A stretch of DNA of 52,405 nt from an uncultured Alphaproteobacteria bacterium (lineage in GTDB: Bacteria; Pseudomonadota; Alphaproteobacteria; RF32; CAG-239): NCBI GenBank assembly GCA_944391335.1, contig CALXTF010000007.1, forward strand, positions 1 to 52,405, given 5' to 3'. The notes beneath the pieces were generated by a model that made no database searches, was not told the DNA's origin, and saw only the letters and a program-made list of their open reading frames with translations. Positions 28,217 through 37,027 of this stretch are shown one piece after another. The translations under genes were made by a program, and so were the position numbers. Each line of letters opens with the position of its first letter. Position 1 is the stretch's first letter.

Positions 28217-28230
28217 TTCGAATCATAAAG

Positions 28231-28259
28231 AAACACCATCTCATCTGAGATGGTGTTTT
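28231..28259. terminator. Terminator after rpsU
   Basis: AAACACCATCTCA (28231-28243) pairs perfectly with TGAGATGGTGTTT (28246-28258). T-rich sequence follows on both strands, stronger for the minus-strand rpsU transcript ('TTTCTTTAT'). Confidence 0.8.
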
Positions 28260-28277
28260 AATTTCTAAATTTAACGA

Positions 28278-28484
28278 CTAGAATCCTTCTGTATCGAGGC
28301 GTTTACGCAGCTGTTTACGAGAACGTCGAATAGCTTCGGCCTGACGGCGAGCTTTTTTCTCGGAGTTTTTTTCATGATGACGGCGTAATTTCATTTCACG
28401 GAAAATTCCCTCTCTTTGCATTTTTTTCTTAAGAACTTTCAAAGATTGTCCGACATCATTACCGATAACAGTAACTTGAACCAC
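28278..28484 (-). CDS. rpsU: 30S ribosomal protein S21
   Basis: 68 residues, strongly basic. '[23 protein letters not shown]' followed by '[20 protein letters not shown]' is the S21 pattern; it helps the 30S subunit base-pair with mRNA. Preceded by GAGGTGATT. Monocistronic with its own terminator. Confidence 0.95.
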   Translation of the reverse strand: MVQVTVIGNDVGQSLKVLKKKMQREGIFREMKLRRHHEKNSEKKARRQAEAIRRSRKQLRKRLDTEGF

Positions 28485-28573
28485 TTAAATCACCTCATTT
28501 CAACTTCAAAATATTAAAAATTTTTTGTTACATAACACACAAAAGAATGGATTGCAATACTTATTTTACATAC

Positions 28574-28786
28574 TTAAGCAATAATATTAGGAGATATTTG
28601 TGATTCAATTGAAGCTATTTTTTTCTTTACCCCATTACGCAGATCACTAAGTTGTCTGGCTTTAGCAAAATCAATCGTTGAATTGCGCGACACCAAATGC
28701 CTGATATCTGAACACACACGCCTTTCCTCCAACCGCAGCTCGCACAAACGGATTGAGAGTTTGTTTAAATTATCATTTTTAACCAT
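28574..28786 (-). CDS. Small helical protein, possibly DUF465/YdcH-like
   Basis: 70 residues, charged, with heptad-like leucines in 'NLNKLSIRLCELRLEERRVC' and 'ARQLSDLRNGVKKKIASIES', so a short antiparallel coiled coil is likely. The layout (L..L..E.R...I..L, then R.L..L....K..I) loosely resembles DUF465, a small alphaproteobacterial family of unknown role, but the match is weak. It reads towards rpsU with a ~90-bp gap. The start has AAGGATTAAC upstream. Confidence 0.6.
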   Translation of the reverse strand: MVKNDNLNKLSIRLCELRLEERRVCSDIRHLVSRNSTIDFAKARQLSDLRNGVKKKIASIESQISPNIIA

Positions 28787-28897
28787 TATCGAGTTAATCC
28801 TTAAAATTTTTGCATAGAGATTTTATAAAATTTGTATTGAAATATAACATATTTATGTTAAAAAAGCAACCAATAATTCAAAAAAGAGGAGTTTTAT

Positions 28898-29980
28898 ATG
28901 AACAAGATAAAAAGAATTGGTATTTTAACCAGTGGTGGAGATTGTGCCGGTTTAAATGCTGTTATTCGCGCTGTTGTTAACGCTGCAACACTTAAAGGTT
29001 GGGAAGTTTATGGAATCAAATTTGGTACAGACGGCTTAACAAATCGTCCTTTGGAATATGAAGTTTTAACAGTAACAAATTTTTCTGATTCTCCATGGCC
29101 TCGTCTTAGCGGTTCCTATCTTGGTTCACTAAACAGCGGTGTCAAATTAGAATCCATGGAAACACTTTCCCAAAAATTTGGCGAAGGCGCAAGACAACTG
29201 GGTCTTGACGCCCTTGTTGTTGTTGGCGGCGACGGAAGTATGAATATTGTTAGCAATTATTGCCATATGGCAGGTATAAAAATGGTTGGTATTCCTAAAA
29301 CTATTGATAATGATACCCCAATTACCGATGCTTCGGTAGGATTTGCCACCGCATGTCAAGTTTGTACAAATGCTCTCGATTCTCTTCAATTAACAGCCCG
29401 TTCACATAATCGCGCCCTTATTTTAGAAGTTATGGGTCGTGATGCCGGACATTTAGCCATACATGCTGCGCTTGCCGGTTTTGCCGACGTTTGTTTGGTT
29501 CCTGAAATTCCATATAAAATTGATTCGATTATTGCTAAATTAAAAAATATTAAAGCAAGCGGACGCAATCATGCTTTAATTGTTGTTTCTGAAGGCGTCA
29601 AACGTGAAGATGGTCAACATATGTCTGCTGCAACCAATAAAATCGGAGAAACTGTTTATGGTGGTATTGGGCAATATCTAAGTGCAGAAATAAATAAAAG
29701 ATACAAAGATTTTCAAACACGAGTAACAACATTGGGACACACGCAACGTTCCGGTGATCCAACGCCGACAGACAGAATACTTGCAACAATGTTTGGAGCC
29801 CGTGCTGTCAAGTTATTGGAAGAAGGGAAAACAAACCGAATGGTTGTTTGGAAAAATAATAAGATTAACGATTTTGACGTTGATGAAGTTGTTAAAGAAG
29901 GAACGACCTTATTAGATCCAAAGAGTGATTATGTTCAAGCTGCTCGTGAAGTTGGTATATATGTTGGAGAAGATAAATAA
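28898..29980 (+). CDS. pfkA: 6-phosphofructokinase (group III, mixed-substrate type)
   Basis: 360 residues. It phosphorylates fructose 6-phosphate to the 1,6-bisphosphate in glycolysis. GGDGS at 110-114 has Gly where PPi-dependent enzymes have Asp, so ATP is the likely donor. PKTIDND at 133-139, with Lys rather than the 'PGTIDND' of E. coli PfkA, marks the group III/PPi-type branch. Other signatures: 'TSGGDCAGLNAVIRAV', 'EVMGRDAGHLAIHAAL', 'LGHTQRSGDPTPTDR'. Good AGAGGAG site; single-gene unit with a terminator. Confidence 0.92.
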   Translation: MNKIKRIGILTSGGDCAGLNAVIRAVVNAATLKGWEVYGIKFGTDGLTNRPLEYEVLTVTNFSDSPWPRLSGSYLGSLNSGVKLESMETLSQKFGEGARQLGLDALVVVGGDGSMNIVSNYCHMAGIKMVGIPKTIDNDTPITDASVGFATACQVCTNALDSLQLTARSHNRALILEVMGRDAGHLAIHAALAGFADVCLVPEIPYKIDSIIAKLKNIKASGRNHALIVVSEGVKREDGQHMSAATNKIGETVYGGIGQYLSAEINKRYKDFQTRVTTLGHTQRSGDPTPTDRILATMFGARAVKLLEEGKTNRMVVWKNNKINDFDVDEVVKEGTTLLDPKSDYVQAAREVGIYVGEDK

Positions 29981-29998
29981 TCTTTATTTTTTAGCATA

Positions 29999-30034
29999 AA
30001 TAATCTCCCGAAATATGCATTTCGGGAGATTATT
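29999..30034. terminator. Terminator between pfkA and ettA
   Basis: AATAATCTCCCGAAAT (29999-30014) pairs perfectly with ATTTCGGGAGATTATT (30019-30034), loop ATGC: a 16-bp stem between the converging genes. T-runs are modest on both sides. Confidence 0.75.
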
Positions 30035-30047
30035 ATTATATCAACAA

Positions 30048-31727
30048 CTAACGAATTAACGGTTTATATTTGAAAGCATGAGGATTACAAGCATCTGCGC
30101 CTAATCGACGAATTTTATCTTTTTCATATTCCTCGAAATTACCTTCAAACCATTCGACATGACCGTTTCCTTCATATGCCAAAATATGTGTTGCCAGACG
30201 ATCCAAGAACCAACGATCGTGAGAAGTTACCAAGACGCACCCCGGATAATTCATAATTCCTTCTTCAAGAGAACGCAATGTATCTACATCCAAATCATTT
30301 GTCGGTTCATCGAGTAAAATGACATTTGCCCCCTTACGAAGCATTTTTGCCAAATGTACACGGTTACGTTCGCCACCGGAAAGTTGTCCTACTTTTTTTT
30401 GTTGATCGCTCCCTTTAAAATTAAATTGACCGACATAGGCACGAGATGGGAATTCTTTTTTTCCTAAAGTAATCATATCTAATCCATCAGAAATTTCTTC
30501 CCAAACATTTTTATCGGGATTAAGTTCATCTCGGCTTTGATCAACATAACCAAGATCCACCGTATCTCCGATTCGAATGATACCATTATCGGGTTTTTCC
30601 TGACCGGTAATCATACGAAAGAGGGTTGTTTTTCCCGCTCCGTTTGGACCAATAATACCGACAATTGCGCCCCGTGGTATTTTAAATGACAAATCATCTA
30701 TTAAGATACGATTTTCATAACTTTTGGTAAGATGCTCTGCTTCAATAACCAAATCCCCCAACCTTTCCGTCATGGGAATATTGATATTTGCGGTTGTAAT
30801 TTTTTCTTTTGCCGCTGTTTGCAACAATTCATCATAAGCGTTAATACGAGCTTTTGATTTAGCTTGACGAGCTTTAGGGTTTTTCTTAATCCATTCCAAT
30901 TCACTGGCCAAAGTTCGCTGACGAGCGGATTCTTCTTTTTCTTCTTGGGCGAGACGTTTTTGTTTTTGTTCCAACCAGGAAGAATAATTTCCTTCATAAG
31001 GGATTCCCTGTCCGCGATCAATTTCTAATATCCAACCGGTTACATTATCGAGAAAATAGCGATCATGAGTAACCATAACGACTGTACCTGTATAATTTTG
31101 CAGATGTTTTTCAAGCCAAGCTACGGATTCGGCATCAAGATGATTTGTCGGTTCATCTAAAAGCAACATATCCGGTTTTTGCAGAAGTAAGCGGCATAAA
31201 GCCACGCGACGTTTTTCGCCGCCGGAAAGTTTAGTAACATCGGCTTCTGCTGGCGGACAACGCAAAGCATCCATAGCGATTTCAATATTTCTCTCGAAAT
31301 CCCATCCATTACAAGCATCTATTTTTTCTTGTAATTCTGCTTGTTGTTCAATAAGGGCGTTCATTTCTTCATCGCTCATAGGTTCGGCAAAACGGGCGGA
31401 GATTTCTTCGAATTTTTTTAATAAATCACGAGTCTCTCCTAAGCCGTCCATAATATTTTCCATAACATTTTTTGCAGGATTGAGTTGAGGTTCTTGTTCC
31501 AAATAACCTATTTTAATTCCATCTGCCGCCCAAGCTTCACCATTAAATTCTTTATCCACGCCGGCCATTATTTTTAACAATGTTGATTTACCTGCGCCGT
31601 TAACACCTAAAACACCAATTTTTGCTCCAGGTAAAAAAGATAATGTAATGCCTTTAAATAGCTCCTTTCCCCCCGGAAATACTTTACTTAAATTCTGCAT
31701 AACAAAAACATATTGATAAGAAACCAT
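30048..31727 (-). CDS. ettA: Energy-dependent translational throttle protein EttA (ABC-F)
   Basis: 559 residues from ATG at 31727, seven bases after AGGAG; an in-frame ATG at 31745 lies upstream of that site. Two ABC domains without membrane spans: Walker [10 protein letters not shown], signature '[12 protein letters not shown]', Walker B '[15 protein letters not shown]', then a second set GPNGAGKTT, '[15 protein letters not shown]', '[15 protein letters not shown]'. The linker near residues 240-330 holds the P-site tRNA interaction motif. It gates the first elongation step on 70S ribosomes according to ATP/ADP. Confidence 0.95.
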   Translation of the reverse strand: MVSYQYVFVMQNLSKVFPGGKELFKGITLSFLPGAKIGVLGVNGAGKSTLLKIMAGVDKEFNGEAWAADGIKIGYLEQEPQLNPAKNVMENIMDGLGETRDLLKKFEEISARFAEPMSDEEMNALIEQQAELQEKIDACNGWDFERNIEIAMDALRCPPAEADVTKLSGGEKRRVALCRLLLQKPDMLLLDEPTNHLDAESVAWLEKHLQNYTGTVVMVTHDRYFLDNVTGWILEIDRGQGIPYEGNYSSWLEQKQKRLAQEEKEESARQRTLASELEWIKKNPKARQAKSKARINAYDELLQTAAKEKITTANINIPMTERLGDLVIEAEHLTKSYENRILIDDLSFKIPRGAIVGIIGPNGAGKTTLFRMITGQEKPDNGIIRIGDTVDLGYVDQSRDELNPDKNVWEEISDGLDMITLGKKEFPSRAYVGQFNFKGSDQQKKVGQLSGGERNRVHLAKMLRKGANVILLDEPTNDLDVDTLRSLEEGIMNYPGCVLVTSHDRWFLDRLATHILAYEGNGHVEWFEGNFEEYEKDKIRRLGADACNPHAFKYKPLIR

Positions 31728-31754
31728 TTTTTTACTCCTAAACATATAGTCATA

Positions 31755-32339
31755 TTAACGAGAAATATGACCGATAGTTGAACTTTTTTTATAATTTTGA
31801 TTAACAGTCGGCTGATTAGTGTTTTTTGTTTCAACAGAAGCATCTTGTATAGTTACTTTACCCACTTTTACCTTTTTACCGCGGTCATAAATTTTTTGAG
31901 CATTAGACCTATCATTGCGATCTTTATAAAGCAAAGTAGCATCATAAGGGTGGCGCGGCGTAAACAATTTACCATCCGGCATTTTAAGACTGCCATCGGC
32001 ATATAAGGTTATTTGATAAATCAATTGGTTATCAAAACGTCTGTTTATATTATCACAATCAAAAAATCCATCCACTTGTTTTGCATAATAACCATCAGCT
32101 TTTGCTCTATTATATGCATACATTCCTTTAGCCTGGACCTGATCTGTCGGAGCTTTTGTAATTAAGATAGCGCGTGCCAACATTTCAAAAGTCTGAAATT
32201 TAGAGGCACCACAAGCCATACCTTGACCTGCAATATATCCCAATGTTTCCACCTCTTCGATATAACCGATTTTTTGCGCATAAACCTCTTTGGAAAAGGT
32301 CAATTCTAAAATAAAAGCAATAATTAATATTATTTTCAT
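31755..32339 (-). CDS. Secreted protein of unknown function, 194 residues
   Basis: A signal peptide is visible (MKIILIIAFILELTFSKEVYA, cleavage near 21). The mature protein has two Cys, C43 ('GMACGASK') and C95 ('FFDCDN'), that could form one disulfide. Between them is a helical segment ('FEMLARAILITKAP', 'KGMYAYNRAKADGYYAKQ'). The last 60 residues are polar and low complexity. I do not recognise the family. It ends 28 bp before ettA on the same strand and may share its transcript; a link to ettA function is not evident. Confidence 0.6.
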   Translation of the reverse strand: MKIILIIAFILELTFSKEVYAQKIGYIEEVETLGYIAGQGMACGASKFQTFEMLARAILITKAPTDQVQAKGMYAYNRAKADGYYAKQVDGFFDCDNINRRFDNQLIYQITLYADGSLKMPDGKLFTPRHPYDATLLYKDRNDRSNAQKIYDRGKKVKVGKVTIQDASVETKNTNQPTVNQNYKKSSTIGHISR

Positions 32340-32430
32340 ACCTGCTCCTTAAACAAATTTATATAAGCCGATTATACGGAAAATATTTTGCTTTGCAAAA
32401 ATAATCTTTATTATTTTATGAAAAATATAG

Positions 32431-32459
32431 TTGACAAAAGGTTTATTTTAGCATAAGTT
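32431..32459 (+). promoter_or_regulatory. Candidate sigma70 promoter for rpmJ
   Basis: Perfect TTGACA (32431-32436); the -10 region is CATAAGTT (32452-32459), at 15-17 bp spacing. ATG follows at 32491. Confidence 0.5.
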
Positions 32460-32490
32460 GCAACAAAACATTTGATATGGGGAATATGTT

Positions 32491-32616
32491 ATGAAATTAT
32501 ATAGTTCTTTAAAAACAAAGAAAAACCGTGACAAGGACTGTAAAATTGTCCGCCGCAAAGGACGGATTTTCGTCATTAACAAAAAGAACCCGAAGTTTAA
32601 GGCTTGTCAGGGATAA
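32491..32616 (+). CDS. rpmJ: 50S ribosomal protein L36
   Basis: 41 residues, too short for most gene callers. '[20 protein letters not shown]' followed by '[21 protein letters not shown]' matches the alphaproteobacterial L36 type with a single Cys in 'RDxDCK'. It binds 23S rRNA in the 50S subunit. Own promoter with TTGACA and own terminator, as usual for stand-alone rpmJ. Confidence 0.95.
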   Translation: MKLYSSLKTKKNRDKDCKIVRRKGRIFVINKKNPKFKACQG

Positions 32617-32641
32617 ATAGTTAATAAAGTTTTTCAAATTC

Positions 32642-32670
32642 AGCTCTGTTTATTAAACGGAGCTTTTTTT
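32642..32670 (+). terminator. Terminator of rpmJ
   Basis: AGCTCTGTTTA (32642-32652) pairs with TAAACGGAGCT (32654-32664, one G-U), followed by seven T. Confidence 0.9.
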
Positions 32671-32685
32671 GTAATTTAATAAAAT

Positions 32686-32713
32686 AAAAAGCAGGTTTTT
32701 AAACCTGCTTTTT
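32686..32713. terminator. Terminator of tolB (bidirectional form)
   Basis: AAAAAGCAGGTTT (32686-32698) pairs with AAACCTGCTTTTT (32701-32713). The T-run on the minus strand ends the tolB message a few bases after its stop. Confidence 0.85.
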
Positions 32714-32716
32714 ATT

Positions 32717-34027
32717 TTATGGCAACAAGGGCGACCACGCCGGATCCGAAGCATCTGCAGGCGTGACGATTAATCTTTCATTATATCCTGTCAGATCAAT
32801 TGTATAAAGGCGCACCGGTGCGTTATGACGACTATTTCCTTCATCCTGACGAAAATACATCAATACCCGTCCATTAGGCGCCCAAACGGGAGCTTCGACC
32901 AAATATCCGCTTGTGATTAATCTTTCACCACTGCCGTCAGGATACATAACCCCTATATAAAATAAACCGCCAGCCATTTTGGTAAACGCGATATAATCCC
33001 CTCTTGGCGACCATACAGGTGTTGCATAACGCCCTTTACCATAACTGATACGACGGACATTACGACCATCGGCATCCATCACATAAAGTTGTTGATTTCC
33101 TCCGCGATCGGAATTAAAGACGATTTGTTTACCGTCCGGAGAATAACTTGGTGATGTATTAATTGATGTACCGGATGTAAGTTGCTTACTTTTACCTGTT
33201 TTTAAATCGAGTTCATAAATATCTGTTGCACTACCTTTGGCATAACTCAATAATAATTTTGAGCTATCCGGAGAAAAAACAGGAGCAAAAGTCATACCCT
33301 CAAATTCACCGACTAATTTTTGTTCACCGGTTTCTATATCCAACATATAAACTTTAGGAGTACTACCGGCATAAGAAAGATATGTGATTTTTTGCAGATT
33401 GGGAGAAAAACGGGGTGTTAGAGCCATTGAAGCGCCATTCGTTAGGAATTTATGATTTTCACCATCTTGATCCATGATTGCCAATCGTTTTATTCGTCTT
33501 GTTGCCGGACCGCTTTCAGATATATAAACAATACGCGTATCAAAATACCCTTTTTCACCGGTTAATCGTTCATAAATGGCATCAGCAATAACATGAGCGA
33601 CGCGGCGCCAATTATCTTTTGTTGATGTAAAGGATTGTCCTTTCATTTGTTCTTCGCTATAAACATCCCACAAGCGAAATTCAACGCGTAAATTATTTAT
33701 ATCAATTTGAGAAACGGCACTTTGAACCAAAGCAGCAGCGTTTAATATTTTCCAATCAGAAAAACGCGGCATATCATCTATGGAATTAAAATCTTGAATA
33801 TAACTATCTTCCGGAATAATACGAAACAGACCGGAACGTTCAAGATCTGCTATAACAACTTCACGAATTTTTTCACCATAATCAGCTGTTTCATCTGTTG
33901 AAGCCATTTTGGGAAAAGCAATAGGCATTGGTTCGCGCATAGCCCCATTAACATCAATTTTCAATTCGGCATGAACTGAAGATATAAGCAAACCGAACAC
34001 AACCGTAATATAACTTAAAATTTTCAT
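32717..34027 (-). CDS. tolB: Tol-Pal system protein TolB
   Basis: 436 residues from ATG at 34027, eight bases after AAGGTG; an in-frame GTG at 34036 overlaps that site. Signal peptide [20 protein letters not shown]. An N-terminal alpha/beta domain (about 25-165) precedes a six-bladed propeller with repeated 'SPDG/SPNG' blades ('[20 protein letters not shown]', '[16 protein letters not shown]'). It is periplasmic and links TolA to Pal for outer-membrane constriction at division. Pal and TolQRA are not adjacent; a terminator follows directly. Confidence 0.95.
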   Translation of the reverse strand: MKILSYITVVFGLLISSVHAELKIDVNGAMREPMPIAFPKMASTDETADYGEKIREVVIADLERSGLFRIIPEDSYIQDFNSIDDMPRFSDWKILNAAALVQSAVSQIDINNLRVEFRLWDVYSEEQMKGQSFTSTKDNWRRVAHVIADAIYERLTGEKGYFDTRIVYISESGPATRRIKRLAIMDQDGENHKFLTNGASMALTPRFSPNLQKITYLSYAGSTPKVYMLDIETGEQKLVGEFEGMTFAPVFSPDSSKLLLSYAKGSATDIYELDLKTGKSKQLTSGTSINTSPSYSPDGKQIVFNSDRGGNQQLYVMDADGRNVRRISYGKGRYATPVWSPRGDYIAFTKMAGGLFYIGVMYPDGSGERLITSGYLVEAPVWAPNGRVLMYFRQDEGNSRHNAPVRLYTIDLTGYNERLIVTPADASDPAWSPLLP

Positions 34028-34105
34028 ATGACACACCTTGGAATTTAAATTTACTTATATGATTATATATGATAACATTCTTAAAATTTCATTAGCGGGT
34101 ATAAA

Positions 34106-34564
34106 ATGGATATAAAAGAATTTAAATTAAAACTACCGAATCAAAAAGCACTTATAGGTTTTGATTATGGCAGTAAAAGACTTGGTGTTGCTGTTTCTGA
34201 TATATCAAGGACAATTGCGACGCCTTACACAATTATCAATCGTCAGAACTGGCAAAAAGATTTAACCGCTATTTATAAGATTATAGAAGAAAAAGAAATA
34301 GGGGGAATTGTTTTTGGATTACCCTTGCAAATGAATGGTCAAGAAGGCCAAACCGCATCCCAGACAAGGGCTTTTGCTTTACGCATAGAAAAAGAATTTC
34401 ATTTACCGCTTACTTTTTGGGATGAAAGATTATCTTCTTTAGCAATAACTAATTTTTTCACTAAAGAAGCGGATTTATCACGAAAAAAACGTTCTCAAAA
34501 ATTGGATTCATCTGCTGCCGCCTATATTTTGCAAGGTTTTCTTGATGCGTTAAAGCAAATCTAA
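34106..34564 (+). CDS. ruvX: Putative pre-16S rRNA nuclease YqgF/RuvX
   Basis: 152 residues, RNase H-like fold. Motifs: 'LIGFDYGSKRLGVAVSD' with the first catalytic Asp, 'GIVFGLPLQMNGQEG', and 'LTFWDERLSS' with the second acidic pair, followed by 'KLDSSAAAYILQGFLD'. The family processes the 5' end of 16S rRNA. Divergent from tolB, converging on the suf operon. Confidence 0.93.
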   Translation: MDIKEFKLKLPNQKALIGFDYGSKRLGVAVSDISRTIATPYTIINRQNWQKDLTAIYKIIEEKEIGGIVFGLPLQMNGQEGQTASQTRAFALRIEKEFHLPLTFWDERLSSLAITNFFTKEADLSRKKRSQKLDSSAAAYILQGFLDALKQI

Positions 34565-34591
34565 ACAAATAAAATTTATAATCAAGAGAAA

Positions 34592-35023
34592 TTAGAATAT
34601 TTCTAGAATTGCTTTAGCCTCATCACTCATTTTATCAGGAGACCAAGCTGGTTCCCAGACGACTTTTACTGTAACCACGCCGACTCCGCATAATCTTGCA
34701 ACCGCTTCTGCCGCATGTTGGGGTAAAATTCCGGCGACGGGACAAGTTGGAGCGGTTAATGTCATATCAATTTCAATATCGCCATTTTCTATCTGTCGAA
34801 TATCATAGATAAATCCCATATCATAAATATTTATGGGAATTTCCGGATCAGAAACTGTTTTTAAGGCTTCAACAATATCTTCTTTAGATGCTAATTTTGA
34901 ACCTTTTGGCAATGATTCGCCGGCAGTGGCTTCATATTCTTCGACCGGTGCCTGCGCTGCCAGAGCTTGAAGCAGTTCGGCTTCTTGATTTTCATCAAGC
35001 ATATTGTCTTTATTTTCTTTCAT
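34592..35023 (-). CDS. sufT: SufT/DUF59 iron-sulfur cluster assembly protein
   Basis: 143 residues. A polar N-terminal tail of about 45 residues leads to a MIP18/DUF59 domain: 'DPEIPINIYDMGFIYDI' and 'MTLTAPTCPVAGILPQHAAE', with a conserved Cys in the TCP motif. This family helps deliver or mature Fe-S clusters. It overlaps sufS by 4 bp and closes the suf operon, which makes the assignment firm. Confidence 0.9.
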   Translation of the reverse strand: MKENKDNMLDENQEAELLQALAAQAPVEEYEATAGESLPKGSKLASKEDIVEALKTVSDPEIPINIYDMGFIYDIRQIENGDIEIDMTLTAPTCPVAGILPQHAAEAVARLCGVGVVTVKVVWEPAWSPDKMSDEAKAILEIF

Positions 35024-36252
35024 TTATTCATCTCCATTTTTTTAAAAAAATCTTTTACTTTATTTAAGGCTTTAATAAAAGCATCAATATCTTCCGGTGT
35101 TGTATATAAGCCGAATGAAGCGCGAGCTAATGAAGTATATCCCATTCGATTAACAATAGGTTGAGCGCAATGATGTCCGGTACGAATCGCCACACCTTCC
35201 TTATCCAAAATGAAAGCAATATCTTGTGGATGAATATTAGCTAAGTCAAAAGAAATGACTCCTCCTTTATCTGGTGCGGTTCCTATCATTTTAAAACCTT
35301 TTATATCATAGAGTTTTGGTAAAGCATAATTCATTAACATTTTTTCATGAGCGGCAATATTTTTCATTCCCAATTTTTGCATATAGCACAAAGCCTCACC
35401 TAATCCGACGGCTTGTGCAATTGCAGGAGTTCCTGCCTCGAATCGAGCCGGAGGTTCGGCAAAATCCGTATGTTCGTAGGTTACCTTTTTAACCATATCT
35501 CCCCCCATTTGATACGGCGGCATTTTTTCCAAATGCTCATATTTGCCATACAAAACACCGATACCTGTCGGGCCATAAACTTTATGTCCGGAAAAAGCAA
35601 GAAAATCACAATTAATATCTTTAACATCGGTTGGTTGATGGACAATTGATTGGCAGGCGTCAACCAAACACAAAGCACCGACTTGATGTGCCGCGGCAGT
35701 AATTTCTTTTATGGGAAAAACGGTTCCTAAAACATTAGACATACCGGTTATTCCTACTAATTTGGTTTTAGAAGTTAATTCTCGATAAAAACTTTCCGAA
35801 TTATAACTACCATCATCGTTTACTTTAAAAAATTTAAGTTTACATCCGGTTTTATTGCAAACAACTTGCCATGGCACCAGATTTGCATGATGTTCTGCTT
35901 GAGAGAGCAAAATTTCATCATTTTCATGCAAATTCTGCATTCCCCATGTTGCCGCCACCAAATTAATACTTTCGGTTGCCGAACGGGTAAAAACAATTTC
36001 TTTTTCCTTGGCGTTGATAAAAGCCGCCACTTGAGTTCTTGCCTGTTCAAAATCCATTGTTGCTTGTTCTGACAAATAATAAGAACCACGATGCACATTA
36101 GAATAATGGGTACAATAAAATTGCATCATTTTATCAAGTACGGCTTTGGGTTTTTGAGCAGAAGCCGCCGTATCTAAAAACACATTAGTTTTTCCATTGA
36201 CATTTAGCATCAATTCCGGAAAATCTTTTTTTATTTCATAAACATCATACAT
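35020..36252 (-). CDS. sufS: Cysteine desulfurase SufS
   Basis: 410 residues, PLP enzyme of the aspartate aminotransferase fold. It removes sulfur from L-cysteine as a persulfide for cluster assembly. PLP Lys is in 'FLAFSGHKVYGPTGIGVLYG'; the persulfide Cys is in 'IRTGHHCAQPI', the shorter SufS-type loop. 'VFTRSATESINLVAATWG' is characteristic. It overlaps the hydrolase upstream by 8 bp and sufT downstream by 4 bp. No sufE or sufU is visible here, so the sulfur acceptor must be elsewhere or the SufBCD complex itself. Confidence 0.95.
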   Translation of the reverse strand: MYDVYEIKKDFPELMLNVNGKTNVFLDTAASAQKPKAVLDKMMQFYCTHYSNVHRGSYYLSEQATMDFEQARTQVAAFINAKEKEIVFTRSATESINLVAATWGMQNLHENDEILLSQAEHHANLVPWQVVCNKTGCKLKFFKVNDDGSYNSESFYRELTSKTKLVGITGMSNVLGTVFPIKEITAAAHQVGALCLVDACQSIVHQPTDVKDINCDFLAFSGHKVYGPTGIGVLYGKYEHLEKMPPYQMGGDMVKKVTYEHTDFAEPPARFEAGTPAIAQAVGLGEALCYMQKLGMKNIAAHEKMLMNYALPKLYDIKGFKMIGTAPDKGGVISFDLANIHPQDIAFILDKEGVAIRTGHHCAQPIVNRMGYTSLARASFGLYTTPEDIDAFIKALNKVKDFFKKMEMNK

Positions 36253-37027
36253 TTTCTTTTACCCATTCAAAAACGGTTTGATACAAATCTTGAGCATTTT
36301 GCTTTGTTTCATATAAATGTCCGCATGTTTTTAGAATAACCAATTGTTTTGAACATTGCAAACTTTCATATAATTTATGATTATTATAAAGGGTTGATGA
36401 GATATCTTGATCACCGGTTATAAGCAAAGTTTTACTTTTAATTTTTGCGGCTGCACGCACCAAATCATACCTCAGCATATCTTTTACCACATCAAATGAG
36501 AGCCAACCGTTCAATTCGGGGTGATTTTTATTTTCGCGATAAATTTTACCGTTTTTTTTCCACTGTTGATAGATTTCATTTTCATTGAGCAGCCGCGAAC
36601 GAATAAAATATTTACCGCCAACCATTGCCGATACGGGAACCAATAAATTAACCTGTTGCGGATAATCCGCGGCATATTTCAAAACACTTCCGCCACCTAA
36701 AGAATGTCCGCTTAAAGCAAATGGTTCATGATAAAAACTCTCTTTTTTTGCCCAATTGACAACCGTATGCAAATCTTCAATAAAAGAAGTTAATGTTGCT
36801 AATTCAAGCCGACCGTCACTGGCTCCAAAAGAATGACGAGAATCAAAAGAAACCACGACAAAACCATTATCGACAAAAGCTTGTAGTGGTTTACGCACCA
36901 TAATCTGACCTTTATGACCGCTCAAACCATGTTGAACAAAAGCCAATTTTCCATAAGCGGCATTTTCAAGTCCATCAATGGCGATTTCTAATTTTTGATT
37001 TTGTTGATTATATATATTAAATTTCAT
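36245..37027 (-). CDS. Alpha/beta hydrolase inside the suf operon
   Basis: 260 residues from ATG at 37027, which overlaps the end of sufD by 11 bp; the open frame upstream lies within sufD. Serine hydrolase fold with nucleophile elbow 'ALSGHSLGGGSVLKYA', an oxyanion-type 'FVQHGLSGHKG' strand, acid in 'LLITGDQDISS' and His in 'LKTCGHLYET'. No signal peptide, so cytoplasmic. The family includes esterases, thioesterases and peptidases; the substrate cannot be read. Overlapping coupling to sufD and sufS makes cotranslation with Fe-S genes certain but not a shared pathway. Confidence 0.82.
   Translation of the reverse strand: MKFNIYNQQNQKLEIAIDGLENAAYGKLAFVQHGLSGHKGQIMVRKPLQAFVDNGFVVVSFDSRHSFGASDGRLELATLTSFIEDLHTVVNWAKKESFYHEPFALSGHSLGGGSVLKYAADYPQQVNLLVPVSAMVGGKYFIRSRLLNENEIYQQWKKNGKIYRENKNHPELNGWLSFDVVKDMLRYDLVRAAAKIKSKTLLITGDQDISSTLYNNHKLYESLQCSKQLVILKTCGHLYETKQNAQDLYQTVFEWVKENV

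Noticed and set aside
28206-28226. GTTCGAATC after repeat copy 1, resembling a tRNA T-loop
   Set aside because: The flanking 5-bp stem has a mismatch, and no acceptor, anticodon or D arm can be assembled from the upstream sequence.
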